DNA from: Bacteroidales bacterium
GTDB lineage: Bacteria > Bacteroidota > Bacteroidia > Bacteroidales > UBA932
Assembly (NCBI GenBank): GCA_024401895.1
Contig: JAKSKE010000006.1
Coordinates: 1 to 49,430 of the forward strand
DNA length: 49,430 bases
Direction: 5' to 3'
Part shown: positions 33,140-41,742 of the stretch, piece by piece
Layout: every line of letters starts with the position of its first letter
Numbering within the stretch: the first letter of the stretch is position 1
Made by a program: the position numbers and the translations under genes
Notes under the pieces: generated by a model
What the model was told of the DNA's origin: nothing
Database searches by the model: none
What the model saw: the letters and a program-made list of their open reading frames with translations, nothing else

Positions 33140-34044
33140 TGCTGTCGGTTATAATCTGCACATACAACCGGGAAAAATACATTTACGGCGTTCTGGAAAG
33201 TCTCGCAAAGGGCGCGCTGCCCCCGGACGAATACGAAATCGTACTCGTTGACAACAACTGCACCGACAACACCTCAGCCGAGCTGGACCGCTTCGCGGCG
33301 GCCTGGCCGCAGGTACACCTCCGCCGTTTCCTGGAAACCAGCCAGGGCCTGTCCTTCGCCCGCAACCGGGGAATAAGGGAAGCCCAGGGCGACGTGCTCA
33401 TTTTCCTGGACGACGATGCTTTCCCGGGGCCCGATTACCTTTCCAACATCAACGCTGTTTTATGCTCCCATCCCAAAATCAACTGCTTCGGCGGAGAGAT
33501 TGTACCGCAGTTCGAGGATGGGAAAACCCCCGAATGGCTGTGCGACTGGAATCTTTCCTGGGTGTCGGGGCTGAAAATGAGCGGAGGCATTAGAGAATTC
33601 GCCAAAGGCTACCCCATAGGCGCGAATATGGGATTCAGAAAGGCGGTGTTCGAAGCCTGCGGGCTGTTCAACACGAGTCTGGGCAGAAGTAAGGGCAACC
33701 TGATGGGAGGCGAAGAAAAAGACATTTTCCAAAGAATAGGAAATGCCGGGTACAAGATACACTATATTCCCGGAATCGGGGTAAGACATATGATTCCACC
33801 GTCGCGCACCACACTCGAATATATTGCAAAGCTCGGGCAGGGTGTAGGGATGAGCGAGAGAATACGGTGCAAGGCTCTGGGAACCTCCGCCTATATAAGG
33901 AGACTGCTTTCAGAGATTGTGAAATGGGGAGGCACGCTGGCCCTGTGGCTAAAATTCACCCTGCAGGGCAGACCAGCCTGCGGGAACAGCCTTGTGCTCT
34001 TCCGCCGCAACGTTACCGGAGGGCTTACAGATTGCCGCCAATAA
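33136..34044 (+). CDS. Family 2 glycosyltransferase
   Basis: The protein is 302 aa. The start is the ATG at 33136 (overlapping the upstream stop) or the adjacent ATG at 33139; the frame stays open back to 32905 but that part is out of frame inside the YfhO gene. It is a GT-A fold with L-S-V-I-I-C-T-Y-N-R at the N-terminus, a nucleotide-binding V-D-N-N-C-T-D-N-T and the metal-binding D-D-D near residue 94 (F-L-D-D-D-A-F-P-G-P-D-Y-L). It transfers a sugar from a nucleotide donor to a lipid-linked acceptor at the inner leaflet. The 3' end overlaps the convergent capsule-type gene by 20 bases. Confidence 0.87.
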   Translation: MMLSVIICTYNREKYIYGVLESLAKGALPPDEYEIVLVDNNCTDNTSAELDRFAAAWPQVHLRRFLETSQGLSFARNRGIREAQGDVLIFLDDDAFPGPDYLSNINAVLCSHPKINCFGGEIVPQFEDGKTPEWLCDWNLSWVSGLKMSGGIREFAKGYPIGANMGFRKAVFEACGLFNTSLGRSKGNLMGGEEKDIFQRIGNAGYKIHYIPGIGVRHMIPPSRTTLEYIAKLGQGVGMSERIRCKALGTSAYIRRLLSEIVKWGGTLALWLKFTLQGRPACGNSLVLFRRNVTGGLTDCRQ

Positions 34045-34960
34045 GGCGTTGGTAAAAAGTCCCCTGCAACTCGTCTTCGCACCGTTTTCCGAATTTATAC
34101 GTGAGTTTGTGCACCGGTGAAGCCGTGCATACGTCGTCGAAGATTGCATCGGAATATTTTTCAAAGAGCAGCGCCTGTAGCCGGTGGGCATTGGCATTGC
34201 CTTCGAAAGGGATGTGCATCCACATTTTGCGGTTTTCATTGGAATATCCGGCAACTGCGGCCATCAGCAGATGAAAAAGATAATAATCGCAGAGCCGGTT
34301 CTCTTTTTCCCAATAGCGGTCGAGCAGGAATTTTGTCTGCTGCAGAAGAGGGTTGTTTTTCTGCGAGCAGATGAGCCAGCTCGAGTTGCGGATAATATCA
34401 TTGTCGAAAGCCGATGTCTTAAGTACGAACAGCGGAGAAGACAGATACCGCTGGGGCAAGGGGGCAGTAAGCAGAACGGTAGAGTCGAGCCAGATTCCGC
34501 CGTGCGCGCACAGCAGGCAAGCTCTGAGATAGTCCGAGAATTGGGCGAACTGCATCTGCCGTTTCGAGAGCCGGTCGTAAATGCAGGCCGGGATATTGGC
34601 ATATTCCCCCATATTTTCCCAGGTAATGACCCTGACGTCATAATCGGGCATCTGCTCCCGCACCGAAGAAATGCATTTCTTCACGAGTTCGGGGGCATTC
34701 TCCTCCCCCTGCAGCCAGCATATCCACACAATGCGGGGAATTGCGGTCTCGTCTGCGGAGGCGGGCACAAACGATTGAAGCAAAGGAACATACTTCCTTT
34801 TCAGGTAGTTGTAGGCGCGACGCTGGTATATGCGGTCCATCAAGGATTTTTCCTTCACCCACCGTATGGGAAAGAGATACTTGGAGGCCTCCATTACGCA
34901 GAAATACAAGCCTTTGTTCTTTAGGCTGGCCTTCATTCCGGAAAAACTTAGATTCGTCAT
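34025..34960 (-). CDS. Capsular polysaccharide synthesis glycosyltransferase (GT32/Caps_synth type)
   Basis: The 311-aa protein has the core P-R-I-V-W-I-C-W-L-Q-G (about 74-84), then an F-S-D-Y-L-R-A region and the donor/metal motif G-G-I-W-L-D-S-T-V-L-L-T (about 154-165), the form usual in the capsular synthesis family related to OCH1-type transferases. It is probably cytoplasmic or membrane-peripheral. Its ATG overlaps the stop of the CDP-polyol transferase gene (34957-34960), so both are one transcript. The sugar is unknown. Confidence 0.8.
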   Translation of the reverse strand: MTNLSFSGMKASLKNKGLYFCVMEASKYLFPIRWVKEKSLMDRIYQRRAYNYLKRKYVPLLQSFVPASADETAIPRIVWICWLQGEENAPELVKKCISSVREQMPDYDVRVITWENMGEYANIPACIYDRLSKRQMQFAQFSDYLRACLLCAHGGIWLDSTVLLTAPLPQRYLSSPLFVLKTSAFDNDIIRNSSWLICSQKNNPLLQQTKFLLDRYWEKENRLCDYYLFHLLMAAVAGYSNENRKMWMHIPFEGNANAHRLQALLFEKYSDAIFDDVCTASPVHKLTYKFGKRCEDELQGTFYQRLIGGNL

Positions 34961-36141
34961 TTCGCTGTGATTTTCAATATGCGGCCGCAGGAATCGCCAG
35001 TATGGGACGAGCCCCAGAATTTATTGACGAGAGCGAGCCTGGCATCCTCATCCAGAACCGGTACACCCCTCTGGATAGCGGCAATCAGTTCATCTGAATT
35101 ATGCGCCCTCTCCCCTATTACATTCTCGTCGAAGGGATAGTAGAAATCCCTTTCCCTAACGTATCCGGCATAGTCGTACAAATACAGCAGGACAGCCTTG
35201 CCGGACATTAGGATATAATCGTAAAGAATTGAGGAATAATCGGTTATAAGCACATCGACAAACGGCAGCAAAGGATACACGTCGGTCCTGGAATCTATGA
35301 GCCGGATATTGGAACAGCCCTCCACAGCGTCTGTCACTATTGTATTGGCGTGGGGCTTGAGCAGCAGCAGTTCCCCCTTGGCCGAAAGCGCCCCGTTCAA
35401 TTTCTGCAAATCCAGGTTCTGAATGAAAATCTCGCGCTGAGAATCGCGCCAGGTGGGCATATAGATGTAAACCTTCGAGAATTTTTCGAATTCTCTCAAA
35501 AGCGCCGATGTCGATTCCGGTTCGTACTTTTTTATAAAATCCAGAACCTCGCTTGGGCGCGAGGTCAGTATTGCATTCCTGGGATATCCGTACTCCAGGC
35601 ACTGCGATTCGGCAATGCGGAAGGCCTTCGCAAACATTGAAGTCTGGAACGGAGCCGAAGTGAGCAGACGGTCGGGCCTGCGGAAAGATTCGGGATGGAA
35701 GAAAACCTCCCTGAACCTGCGCTTTATGAACCTGTCGGCCAGAGGGCCGGAAACGGTGTTGAACTCTATGCGCTTGAGGCCTACACCGTGCCAGAGATTT
35801 ATGCATACAGCACCTCCGCTGAGGCAGAACATAATGTCGGAAGTGTAGGCATTGAAGAACCAGTAGCGGGATGTAAGGGCATACAGCGCCCCTTTTAAAC
35901 TTGTGCTTCTGTACGCCCTGTAGCCAAGGCCGCGAACCAGCGCCACAGTCTCGGAATTATTTGATATCCAAGCCAGTTCCCGGTCCCGGCAATGCTCGTT
36001 GGCATAAATGAACAGGTACTTGGCGTTGTCGTTGAACGCGCCTCTGAAACTGCCGAAGGCAAGGCGTTCCTTCTTCCTGGGGAACAGGAAGGAGAACGGA
36101 TAAATCAAATAGCAGATGCAATATGTCAGAACCCTGAACAT
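34957..36141 (-). CDS. CDP-glycerol/ribitol glycerophosphotransferase-like (TagB/TagF family)
   Basis: The 394-aa protein keeps the family marks: N-L-W-H-G-V-G-L-K-R-I (catalytic His near 117), M-P-T-W-R-D-S near 226, and the CDP-binding end D-V-L-I-T-D-Y-S-S-I-L-Y-D-Y followed by D-Y-A-G-Y...R-D-F-Y-Y-P-F. Members move glycerol-phosphate or ribitol-phosphate from CDP-polyol to a growing chain. In Gram-positives this builds teichoic acid. In a Gram-negative such as this one the likely target is a phosphopolyol-decorated capsule or O-antigen. A TarI-like cytidylyltransferase is divergently encoded 77 bases away, which supports a CDP-polyol donor. Confidence 0.83.
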   Translation of the reverse strand: MFRVLTYCICYLIYPFSFLFPRKKERLAFGSFRGAFNDNAKYLFIYANEHCRDRELAWISNNSETVALVRGLGYRAYRSTSLKGALYALTSRYWFFNAYTSDIMFCLSGGAVCINLWHGVGLKRIEFNTVSGPLADRFIKRRFREVFFHPESFRRPDRLLTSAPFQTSMFAKAFRIAESQCLEYGYPRNAILTSRPSEVLDFIKKYEPESTSALLREFEKFSKVYIYMPTWRDSQREIFIQNLDLQKLNGALSAKGELLLLKPHANTIVTDAVEGCSNIRLIDSRTDVYPLLPFVDVLITDYSSILYDYILMSGKAVLLYLYDYAGYVRERDFYYPFDENVIGERAHNSDELIAAIQRGVPVLDEDARLALVNKFWGSSHTGDSCGRILKITAK

Positions 36142-36164
36142 TGAGTATTGTAAATCTCCAGAGG

Positions 36165-36172
36165 CAAATTTA
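36165..36172 (-). promoter_or_regulatory. -7 box for the CDP-polyol transferase operon
   Basis: On the minus strand the bases read TAAATTTG, 23 bases before the ATG at 36141. Confidence 0.5.
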
Positions 36173-36193
36173 CGAAATTCATTACAAAATGCT

Positions 36194-36201
36194 TAAATTT
36201 G
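36194..36201 (+). promoter_or_regulatory. -7 box for the cytidylyltransferase operon
   Basis: TAAATTTG lies 17 bases before the ATG at 36219, and 21 bases separate it from the opposing box at 36165-36172. Confidence 0.5.
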
Positions 36202-36218
36202 AAGGAATAATCACGTAA

Positions 36219-36938
36219 ATGATGAACGTAGCAATTATCATAGCGGGAGGTGTCGGAAGCCGGATGGGACGGGAGATTCCCAAACAGTTCATAGAGGTTG
36301 ACGGCAAAACCGTTCTTGCATACACTCTGGAGAGCTTCCAGAAGCATCCAATGGTTGACGCCATAGAAGTAGTATGCATCAAGGGCTGGGAGGGCGTGCT
36401 GATGAAAGAGGCTCGGGCCTACGGAATAACAAAGCTCAAATGGGTGGTGGAAGGCGGTTCGTCGTGCCAGGAATCGATACGCAACGGAGTTTACCATCTC
36501 AAGGATATCTGCTCGCCCGACGACATTGCTGTCATCCACGACGGAATCCGGCCTCTGGTCGATGAAGCCGTACTTACCGATGTAATGGAAACGGCACTCA
36601 AGTTCGGCAACGCCGTCACTTCCCTACCGTACAACGAACAGATTTTCGTTGTGAACGCAGAAGACCCTGCAACTACGACAGAATACATCCCGCGCGAAAC
36701 GCTCAGGCGGGTATCGACTCCCCAGGCCTACCGTTACGGCCTTCTGGAAAGCAAGTATCGCGAAGCTTTCGAGAAGGGCATCGGCATATACGGTTCGAGC
36801 TATACAAATACTATGATGGTGGAACTCGGGGTACGCCTTCACTTTGCCGCAGGGTCAGACAAGAACATAAAGCTCACCACCCCCGACGACCTTGCCATAT
36901 TCAAAGGATATCTGTACAGAAAGAATGAAAGCGAATAA
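36219..36938 (+). CDS. IspD/TarI-family CDP-polyol cytidylyltransferase
   Basis: The 239-aa protein has the pyrophosphorylase motif A-G-G-V-G-S-R-M-G (about residues 9-17) and P-K-Q-F, plus the later R-V-S-T-P-Q-A-Y and S-S-Y-T-N-T-M-M stretches and N-I-K-L-T-T-P-D-D. It joins CTP to a polyol phosphate. The family holds both IspD (isoprenoid synthesis) and TarI (CDP-ribitol). The S-Y-T-N-T-M-M region and the setting between a TagF-like transferase and an epimerase/reductase favour a CDP-polyol for surface glycan, but IspD activity is not excluded. It overlaps the next gene by 14 bases. Confidence 0.82.
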   Translation: MMNVAIIIAGGVGSRMGREIPKQFIEVDGKTVLAYTLESFQKHPMVDAIEVVCIKGWEGVLMKEARAYGITKLKWVVEGGSSCQESIRNGVYHLKDICSPDDIAVIHDGIRPLVDEAVLTDVMETALKFGNAVTSLPYNEQIFVVNAEDPATTTEYIPRETLRRVSTPQAYRYGLLESKYREAFEKGIGIYGSSYTNTMMVELGVRLHFAAGSDKNIKLTTPDDLAIFKGYLYRKNESE

Positions 36939-37956
36939 GAATCACCCGCTCTACCTCGAAGACCTGCAATATGTCATTTCTACAAAAGGAAGCGACAGGC
37001 TCAAAGGGAAAACCGTACTCATTACCGGGGCGACCGGCCTCATAGGGCTTCAGCTCGTGGATTCGCTGATGCATGCGGGGGACATTCGGATCATTGCCAC
37101 AGGGCGCAGCCGGGAAAAGGCGGCTAACCGTCTGGGAGAACACTTCGGCAACCCTCTCTTTCAATTTCTTGAGCAGGATGTACACCAGCCCTTCCCGGAC
37201 GGCATCAAGGCAGATTATATCATCCCCCTGGCCAGCAACACCCACCCCCTCGCATACTCAAAATTTCCGGTCGAGACAGTGCTCACAAATGTCCTGGGGG
37301 CGAAAAATGCCCTGGAGCTGGCGGCAAAATGCGGAGCCACCGTTCTTTATCCATCTTCGGTAGAGATTTACGGCAACGCCGATGGTTCCGTAGATTTTAC
37401 CGAAGACTACACCGGGAGCCTGGACTTATCAACTCCCCGGTCCTGCTATACCGAATCGAAGCGGGTATGTGAGGCCCTGTGCCAAAGTTACGCGGCAGAA
37501 TACGGCGTTAGCGTAAAAATCGCACGGCTGAGCCGGGTGTTCGGTCCCACCATACTGGAGTCCGACACAAAGGCCAGCTCACAGTTCATCCTAAAGGCTG
37601 TTGCCGCCGAGGATATTGTGCTTAAATCGGAAGGTAATCAGTACTTCAGCTACACCTATGTCGCCGATGCCGCGGCCGCCCTGCTGCACATAATGCTCAA
37701 CGGTGAAAACGGACAGGCATACAACGTCGCAAGCGAAGGATGCAACGTGCATCTTAAGGATTTCGCCGCGGCGTGCGCCCGAATCTGCGGGAAAAAGGTG
37801 ATTTTCGATATCCCCGGCTCCACCGAAGCCAAAGGTTACAGCATCGCCTCCCGGGCCATCCTTTCCTGCGACAAACTCACCGCCATCGGCTTCAGGGCAA
37901 AATACAACATAGAGGATGCCCTGGAGCGGACGGTGGAGATAATGAATAACAAGTAA
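36925..37956 (+). CDS. NAD-dependent epimerase/dehydratase (extended SDR)
   Basis: The protein is 343 aa from the ATG at 36925 (M-K-A-N-K-N-H-P-L-Y), preferred over an earlier in-frame ATG at 36892 because it follows a purine-rich AGAAAG and gives a normal family start. It has the Rossmann motif I-T-G-A-T-G-L-I-G near 36-44, Y-P-S-S-V-E-I-Y-G near 143-151 and catalytic Y-T-E-S-K (Y-x3-K) near 173-177. Paired with a cytidylyltransferase in one overlap, it may process the CDP-linked or phosphorylated precursor. Epimerase, dehydratase and reductase cannot be separated by sequence alone. Confidence 0.85.
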   Translation: MKANKNHPLYLEDLQYVISTKGSDRLKGKTVLITGATGLIGLQLVDSLMHAGDIRIIATGRSREKAANRLGEHFGNPLFQFLEQDVHQPFPDGIKADYIIPLASNTHPLAYSKFPVETVLTNVLGAKNALELAAKCGATVLYPSSVEIYGNADGSVDFTEDYTGSLDLSTPRSCYTESKRVCEALCQSYAAEYGVSVKIARLSRVFGPTILESDTKASSQFILKAVAAEDIVLKSEGNQYFSYTYVADAAAALLHIMLNGENGQAYNVASEGCNVHLKDFAAACARICGKKVIFDIPGSTEAKGYSIASRAILSCDKLTAIGFRAKYNIEDALERTVEIMNNK

Positions 37957-37960
37957 GCCG

Positions 37961-38896
37961 ATGCCACGAGTCAGCGTAATAGTACCTAATTTCAACTACA
38001 GAAATTGTTTGGACCGAAGAATAAAGTCTATACTGGCCCAGACATATAACGATTATGAAATAATACTTCTTGACGATTGCTCCACGGACGGAAGCGCCGA
38101 AGTCATTGAATTGTACAGAGATAACCCTAAAGTTTCCAGCATAGTTTATAACGAAGAAAACAGCGGTTCGGCTTTTAGACAGTGGAAAAAAGGAATAGAT
38201 CTGGCAAACGGAGAACTGATATGGATTGCAGAGAGCGATGATTTCTGTGATCCTTGCTTCCTTGCGATCCTTGTATCGGCTTTCGACAGAGACCCGAATT
38301 GTGTGATTTCTTTCTGCAGAAGCGAGACCGTAATTGATGGAAGACCTACTGGAAGGGTCCACAATATGCAGAAAAGGATGAAGAATGATTTCATTATGTC
38401 CGGTCGGAACTTCTGCAACAAATGGCAGAAGCACGGGAACTTTATAGTTAATGCCAGCAGTGCACTTATCAAGAAAGACTGTGCCAAAAGAGTCGATACA
38501 CGCTATACCACTTATAAGGGAGCCGGAGATCTCCTTTTCTGGTTCGATGCCGCTTTGCAAGGCAATGTTCATTTCTTCTGCAAGCCTATGAACAAGTACA
38601 GCTTGCACCCGGACAGTCAGACAGCAGAACTTTCAGGCAAGAAACAGAATTTTGAAGAGTCGTTGAAAATCCGGAAAATCTTCCATAAAGAGGGCTTTCT
38701 CAACAACTGGGAATATTACAAATTCAAAGGGTATCTCTGCTATTATATCAAAAACAGCAGAATTCTTTCGGCAGAAGAGAAAAGGGCTTTATTCAGTGAT
38801 GCCGGATACAATCCGACGATTGGCCTGTATGTTGCCGCCAAGACAGTGACACGGACACTTCACCGGCTTCTCACCTTTAACAAATCCAAAGCTTAA
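37961..38896 (+). CDS. Family 2 glycosyltransferase
   Basis: The 311-aa protein has a GT-A fold: V-S-V-I-V-P-N-F-N-Y, then I-I-L-L-D-D-C-S-T-D-G-S, and the metal site A-E-S-D-D-F near residues 88-93 (in I-W-I-A-E-S-D-D-F). It is closely alike in plan to the convergent gene that follows (D-D-C-S-T-D near 40 and A-E-S-D-D in both), so the two are probably paralogues. The stop overlaps that gene's stop in the palindrome TTAA (38893-38896). It is visibly richer in A+T than the genes to its left. Confidence 0.85.
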   Translation: MPRVSVIVPNFNYRNCLDRRIKSILAQTYNDYEIILLDDCSTDGSAEVIELYRDNPKVSSIVYNEENSGSAFRQWKKGIDLANGELIWIAESDDFCDPCFLAILVSAFDRDPNCVISFCRSETVIDGRPTGRVHNMQKRMKNDFIMSGRNFCNKWQKHGNFIVNASSALIKKDCAKRVDTRYTTYKGAGDLLFWFDAALQGNVHFFCKPMNKYSLHPDSQTAELSGKKQNFEESLKIRKIFHKEGFLNNWEYYKFKGYLCYYIKNSRILSAEEKRALFSDAGYNPTIGLYVAAKTVTRTLHRLLTFNKSKA

Positions 38897-39867
38897 CACC
38901 GGACTATCTCGTCGACACGGTATATCTTATTGCGGTGGAAAATCTTGTCTTTCAACAGTTTTGCAATGACTATCGGCCAAAGCAGTTTCCAGTCGAACGT
39001 CTTCTTGATGCATTGGGTTTCGATTTCACTTTCCGCTAATGAAAGAGAATAACTCAATATGCCGATTTCCATAATACGAAAATGCCATTTGCCCATTATC
39101 CTCCTCTTGAGAAAATAATCGTATCTCCTTCTGGATTCTTGGATATGCAGCAATCTGTTTTCTGCATTTTTCCCGGTAGCCGTCTGGCTTTTGGAATGCT
39201 GTCGGTACAAGTTCATTTCACGGGCACAGTAGCAGACATACCCTTTTGAGGCAATTTCAGACCAGACAATAATGTCCCCCAGATATTTGTATTCAAGAAA
39301 TTCGCGACTAATATTTTCAAAAGCAGACTTTCTGAAAAGAACAGCGCTGGCATTAAGAATAGCATTTCCTTCAATCATCCTTTCTTTTAAAAATTTACGG
39401 CCTTCCATTTTAAAACCAGAGTCGTCCTTCTTCTGTAGAATATGATGTCCGATCTTGTTGCCGTTTTCGTCTGTCAGTGTAGAACGACAGTATGAAATAA
39501 CGCAACCGGAATCTTCCTGCAAAGGTTTTATTAACGTTTCTATCAAATCCGGCGTACACACGTCATCGCTTTCTGCAATCCAGATGAATTCTCCGGATGC
39601 CTGATTCACACCTTTTTCCCATTGTAGAAAAGGATTGCCGGAATTTTTATCGTTGTATATGATTTTTGAAATCTTGGGATTCATCCGGTAAGACTCAATT
39701 ATCTTCCTGCTGTCATCTGTCGAACAATCATCAAGTATGATAATCTCGAAATCACTGAATGTCTGTGCAAGGATGGACGCCATCCTTTCGCCGAGGTATT
39801 TTTCGTGATTGTAATTGGGTACAATTACACTCACCGTCGGAATTGTCATTTTTTCAGTCATCCTCAT
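38893..39867 (-). CDS. Family 2 glycosyltransferase, paralogue of the preceding gene
   Basis: The protein is 324 aa from 39867; ATG 39861 is also possible. The N-terminus is V-S-V-I-V-P-N-Y-N-H, then I-I-I-L-D-D-C-S-T-D-D-S, and the metal site I-W-I-A-E-S-D-D. Later parts (R-K-F-L-K...I-L-N-A-S-A-V-L-F-R-K) parallel the convergent GT2 gene (R-N-F-C-N...I-V-N-A-S-S-A-L-I-K-K). The two sit tail to tail, so an inverted duplication with later divergence is plausible. It is the last gene of the flippase operon. Confidence 0.85.
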   Translation of the reverse strand: MRMTEKMTIPTVSVIVPNYNHEKYLGERMASILAQTFSDFEIIILDDCSTDDSRKIIESYRMNPKISKIIYNDKNSGNPFLQWEKGVNQASGEFIWIAESDDVCTPDLIETLIKPLQEDSGCVISYCRSTLTDENGNKIGHHILQKKDDSGFKMEGRKFLKERMIEGNAILNASAVLFRKSAFENISREFLEYKYLGDIIVWSEIASKGYVCYCAREMNLYRQHSKSQTATGKNAENRLLHIQESRRRYDYFLKRRIMGKWHFRIMEIGILSYSLSLAESEIETQCIKKTFDWKLLWPIVIAKLLKDKIFHRNKIYRVDEIVRC

Positions 39868-40762
39868 TAAACATCTGTAACAAATCTTTCCTGCTTATCT
39901 TTGAGTCAGGATTATAAGTATACCAGTAATTGGCCATCTTCTTCAGAAACGGAGCTCCATATACCTGAGCATCGGGATACCCCCTTTTAACCTTAGCAAC
40001 AAACTCCTCCAGGGATTTTGTCGTATAATGCCTCAAGAATGCTCTGGAGTAATCGGGAAGATTGAAAGGAGAATTTGGGGTACAAGGACTGCCGACGGCG
40101 TTACAACATCTTAAGATACAAGGGTCTGGAGTATGAGGTGTAGACCACCAACAAACGTACCGGCCACGGGACCGACCCCTGATTATCGTCTTTATATGAT
40201 TGTTTAAGGCGTAACTTTCCGGACGGCTGTCCTCACCGCACAACGGATGGGTGAACCGTTGGTGAACGGCTTGGCCGTCATATTTTATTTTACCTTCCGA
40301 GCCATAACACATCCAGTTGATATGAATCATATCGAATTTTCTGAAAATAGGTTGTAAAAGATATTGTCCTATTGTCATCTGTTCCGTAAAGTCCAGAAAT
40401 TCATCTGCATCAAAGAATGCAACCCAGTCATAGTCTGGAGCATACTTAAAAATACAGTCACGATATGAATCCAATTGGCACACTTTTCTTCCTCTGAAAT
40501 CTACAACTCTCACGAAACCTTCATCCATATAATCTGAAAGAACTTCGTCCAGCCGTTCCCCATCGGGATCGTTGTTGTCATATATCACTATACCCGTAAA
40601 CCCCTTGTCTTTGTACCACTTCACATAATCTCTGATATATCTATTTTCCCGTTTGACTATACAGCACAGCAAAGTCTTCAAGGAAGCGGGAGGAATATCC
40701 TTATACCGTAAATGAAACAATATATGCACAAGCTGTGCAAAAATTTTTAAATATTTGACCAT
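39854..40762 (-). CDS. Family 92-like glycosyltransferase
   Basis: The protein is 302 aa from the ATG at 40762; a TTG at 40786 would overlap the previous stop but gives an unusual start. Marks of the GT92/DUF23 type are T-L-L-C-C-I-V-K-R-E-N-R-Y-I (about 29-42), V-I-Y-D-N-N-D-P-D-G and the F-F-D-A-D-E-F-L-D-F metal motif near residue 118. The C-terminal third has several Cys (C-C-N-A near 214). It resembles its upstream neighbour in plan, so the pair may add successive similar sugars. Confidence 0.8.
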   Translation of the reverse strand: MVKYLKIFAQLVHILFHLRYKDIPPASLKTLLCCIVKRENRYIRDYVKWYKDKGFTGIVIYDNNDPDGERLDEVLSDYMDEGFVRVVDFRGRKVCQLDSYRDCIFKYAPDYDWVAFFDADEFLDFTEQMTIGQYLLQPIFRKFDMIHINWMCYGSEGKIKYDGQAVHQRFTHPLCGEDSRPESYALNNHIKTIIRGRSRGRYVCWWSTPHTPDPCILRCCNAVGSPCTPNSPFNLPDYSRAFLRHYTTKSLEEFVAKVKRGYPDAQVYGAPFLKKMANYWYTYNPDSKISRKDLLQMFNEDD

Positions 40763-40782
40763 AGTGTCAGTATTTCCCAAAA

Positions 40783-41742
40783 TCAATTAATGATATCGCT
40801 CATCCGTCCTTTCAAGTTGAGTTTCAGTTCTGTCAGAAATCTGTAAATGCTATAATCCACCGAATCAATCAAATTTTCGGCATGAAGGAAAAAGCAGAAG
40901 TGTTTTCTCGTGTTATTTTCATCATAGAAAACATTTGTCATACTCGCCTTCTTTCTGACAATATCCCAGGCCATATTGCGGTAATGATTGATTTGAATCG
41001 GCGCGCTTTCCGACATTTTTCTTCCGCGTCTGCGCAAAAGTTTATCAGTTGCCGTCTCAGAATTAATTACATTTCCGAAAATATCAATGGGGTCAAAGAC
41101 GAAAGGATGCTTTAAAATATTGCGTGTGACTTTTGTGAAGTGAATCGAGGACGCAGAATAACTGTAAATTTCGTAATCGGTATTCACGATACACTTACCA
41201 ACACGGTCAAATATACTTGAGGCATTCACATATTGTTCTATAACCGGGCGGCTGAAATCGTGATGCTCTTTTCCTCCGGCACCGAACAGCCTCCAGTAGC
41301 AGAAAATTGAGGGATACCTCTTGTAGAGTTCAAGAAAATCTTTGATATTCCGGCATTTCCGAGGACAATAGAATTCGTCCAAATCACAGAATGCCACCCA
41401 GGAAGTTTCATTCCAGAAATTACAGGCAAAATGACGGTAAGCCGACAACTGCCCGGGAGTGTCCGGCCAGTCCGTCAATGTAACAAAACCATCATCAATA
41501 TACGTCCTTAGAATTTCCAGATAGTTATCCGAGCTGTTATTGTTATACAGATAGATGTGGTCGAATCCTATCATCCTGTGGTATTCCACCCACTCCTTCA
41601 TAAAAGGTGCTTCATCCTTGAAGATGGTACATATTGAAACGTAATACTTCTTTACCTCCGCTTTCGGAGCAACTGTCGAAATGTACAATTTCTCAAGAAA
41701 GGCCCGTAGACACTTTTTTGTGGTGCCGTAGATATTTTTCAT
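40783..41742 (-). CDS. Family 92-like glycosyltransferase
   Basis: The 319-aa protein has V-S-I-C-T-I-F-K-D-E-A-P-F-M-K-E-W-V-E-Y-H, a very typical GT92 opening (about residues 35-55), followed by I-Y-L-Y-N-N-N-S-S-D and the metal motif F-C-D-L-D-E-F near residue 118. It transfers an unknown sugar, probably to the lipid-linked unit moved by the flippase encoded just upstream. Its ATG overlaps the flippase stop (41739-41742). Confidence 0.85.
   Translation of the reverse strand: MKNIYGTTKKCLRAFLEKLYISTVAPKAEVKKYYVSICTIFKDEAPFMKEWVEYHRMIGFDHIYLYNNNSSDNYLEILRTYIDDGFVTLTDWPDTPGQLSAYRHFACNFWNETSWVAFCDLDEFYCPRKCRNIKDFLELYKRYPSIFCYWRLFGAGGKEHHDFSRPVIEQYVNASSIFDRVGKCIVNTDYEIYSYSASSIHFTKVTRNILKHPFVFDPIDIFGNVINSETATDKLLRRRGRKMSESAPIQINHYRNMAWDIVRKKASMTNVFYDENNTRKHFCFFLHAENLIDSVDYSIYRFLTELKLNLKGRMSDIIN

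Noticed and set aside
36219..36938. Calling the cytidylyltransferase ispD outright
   Set aside because: The setting with a TagF-like transferase and an epimerase points equally or more to TarI-type function.
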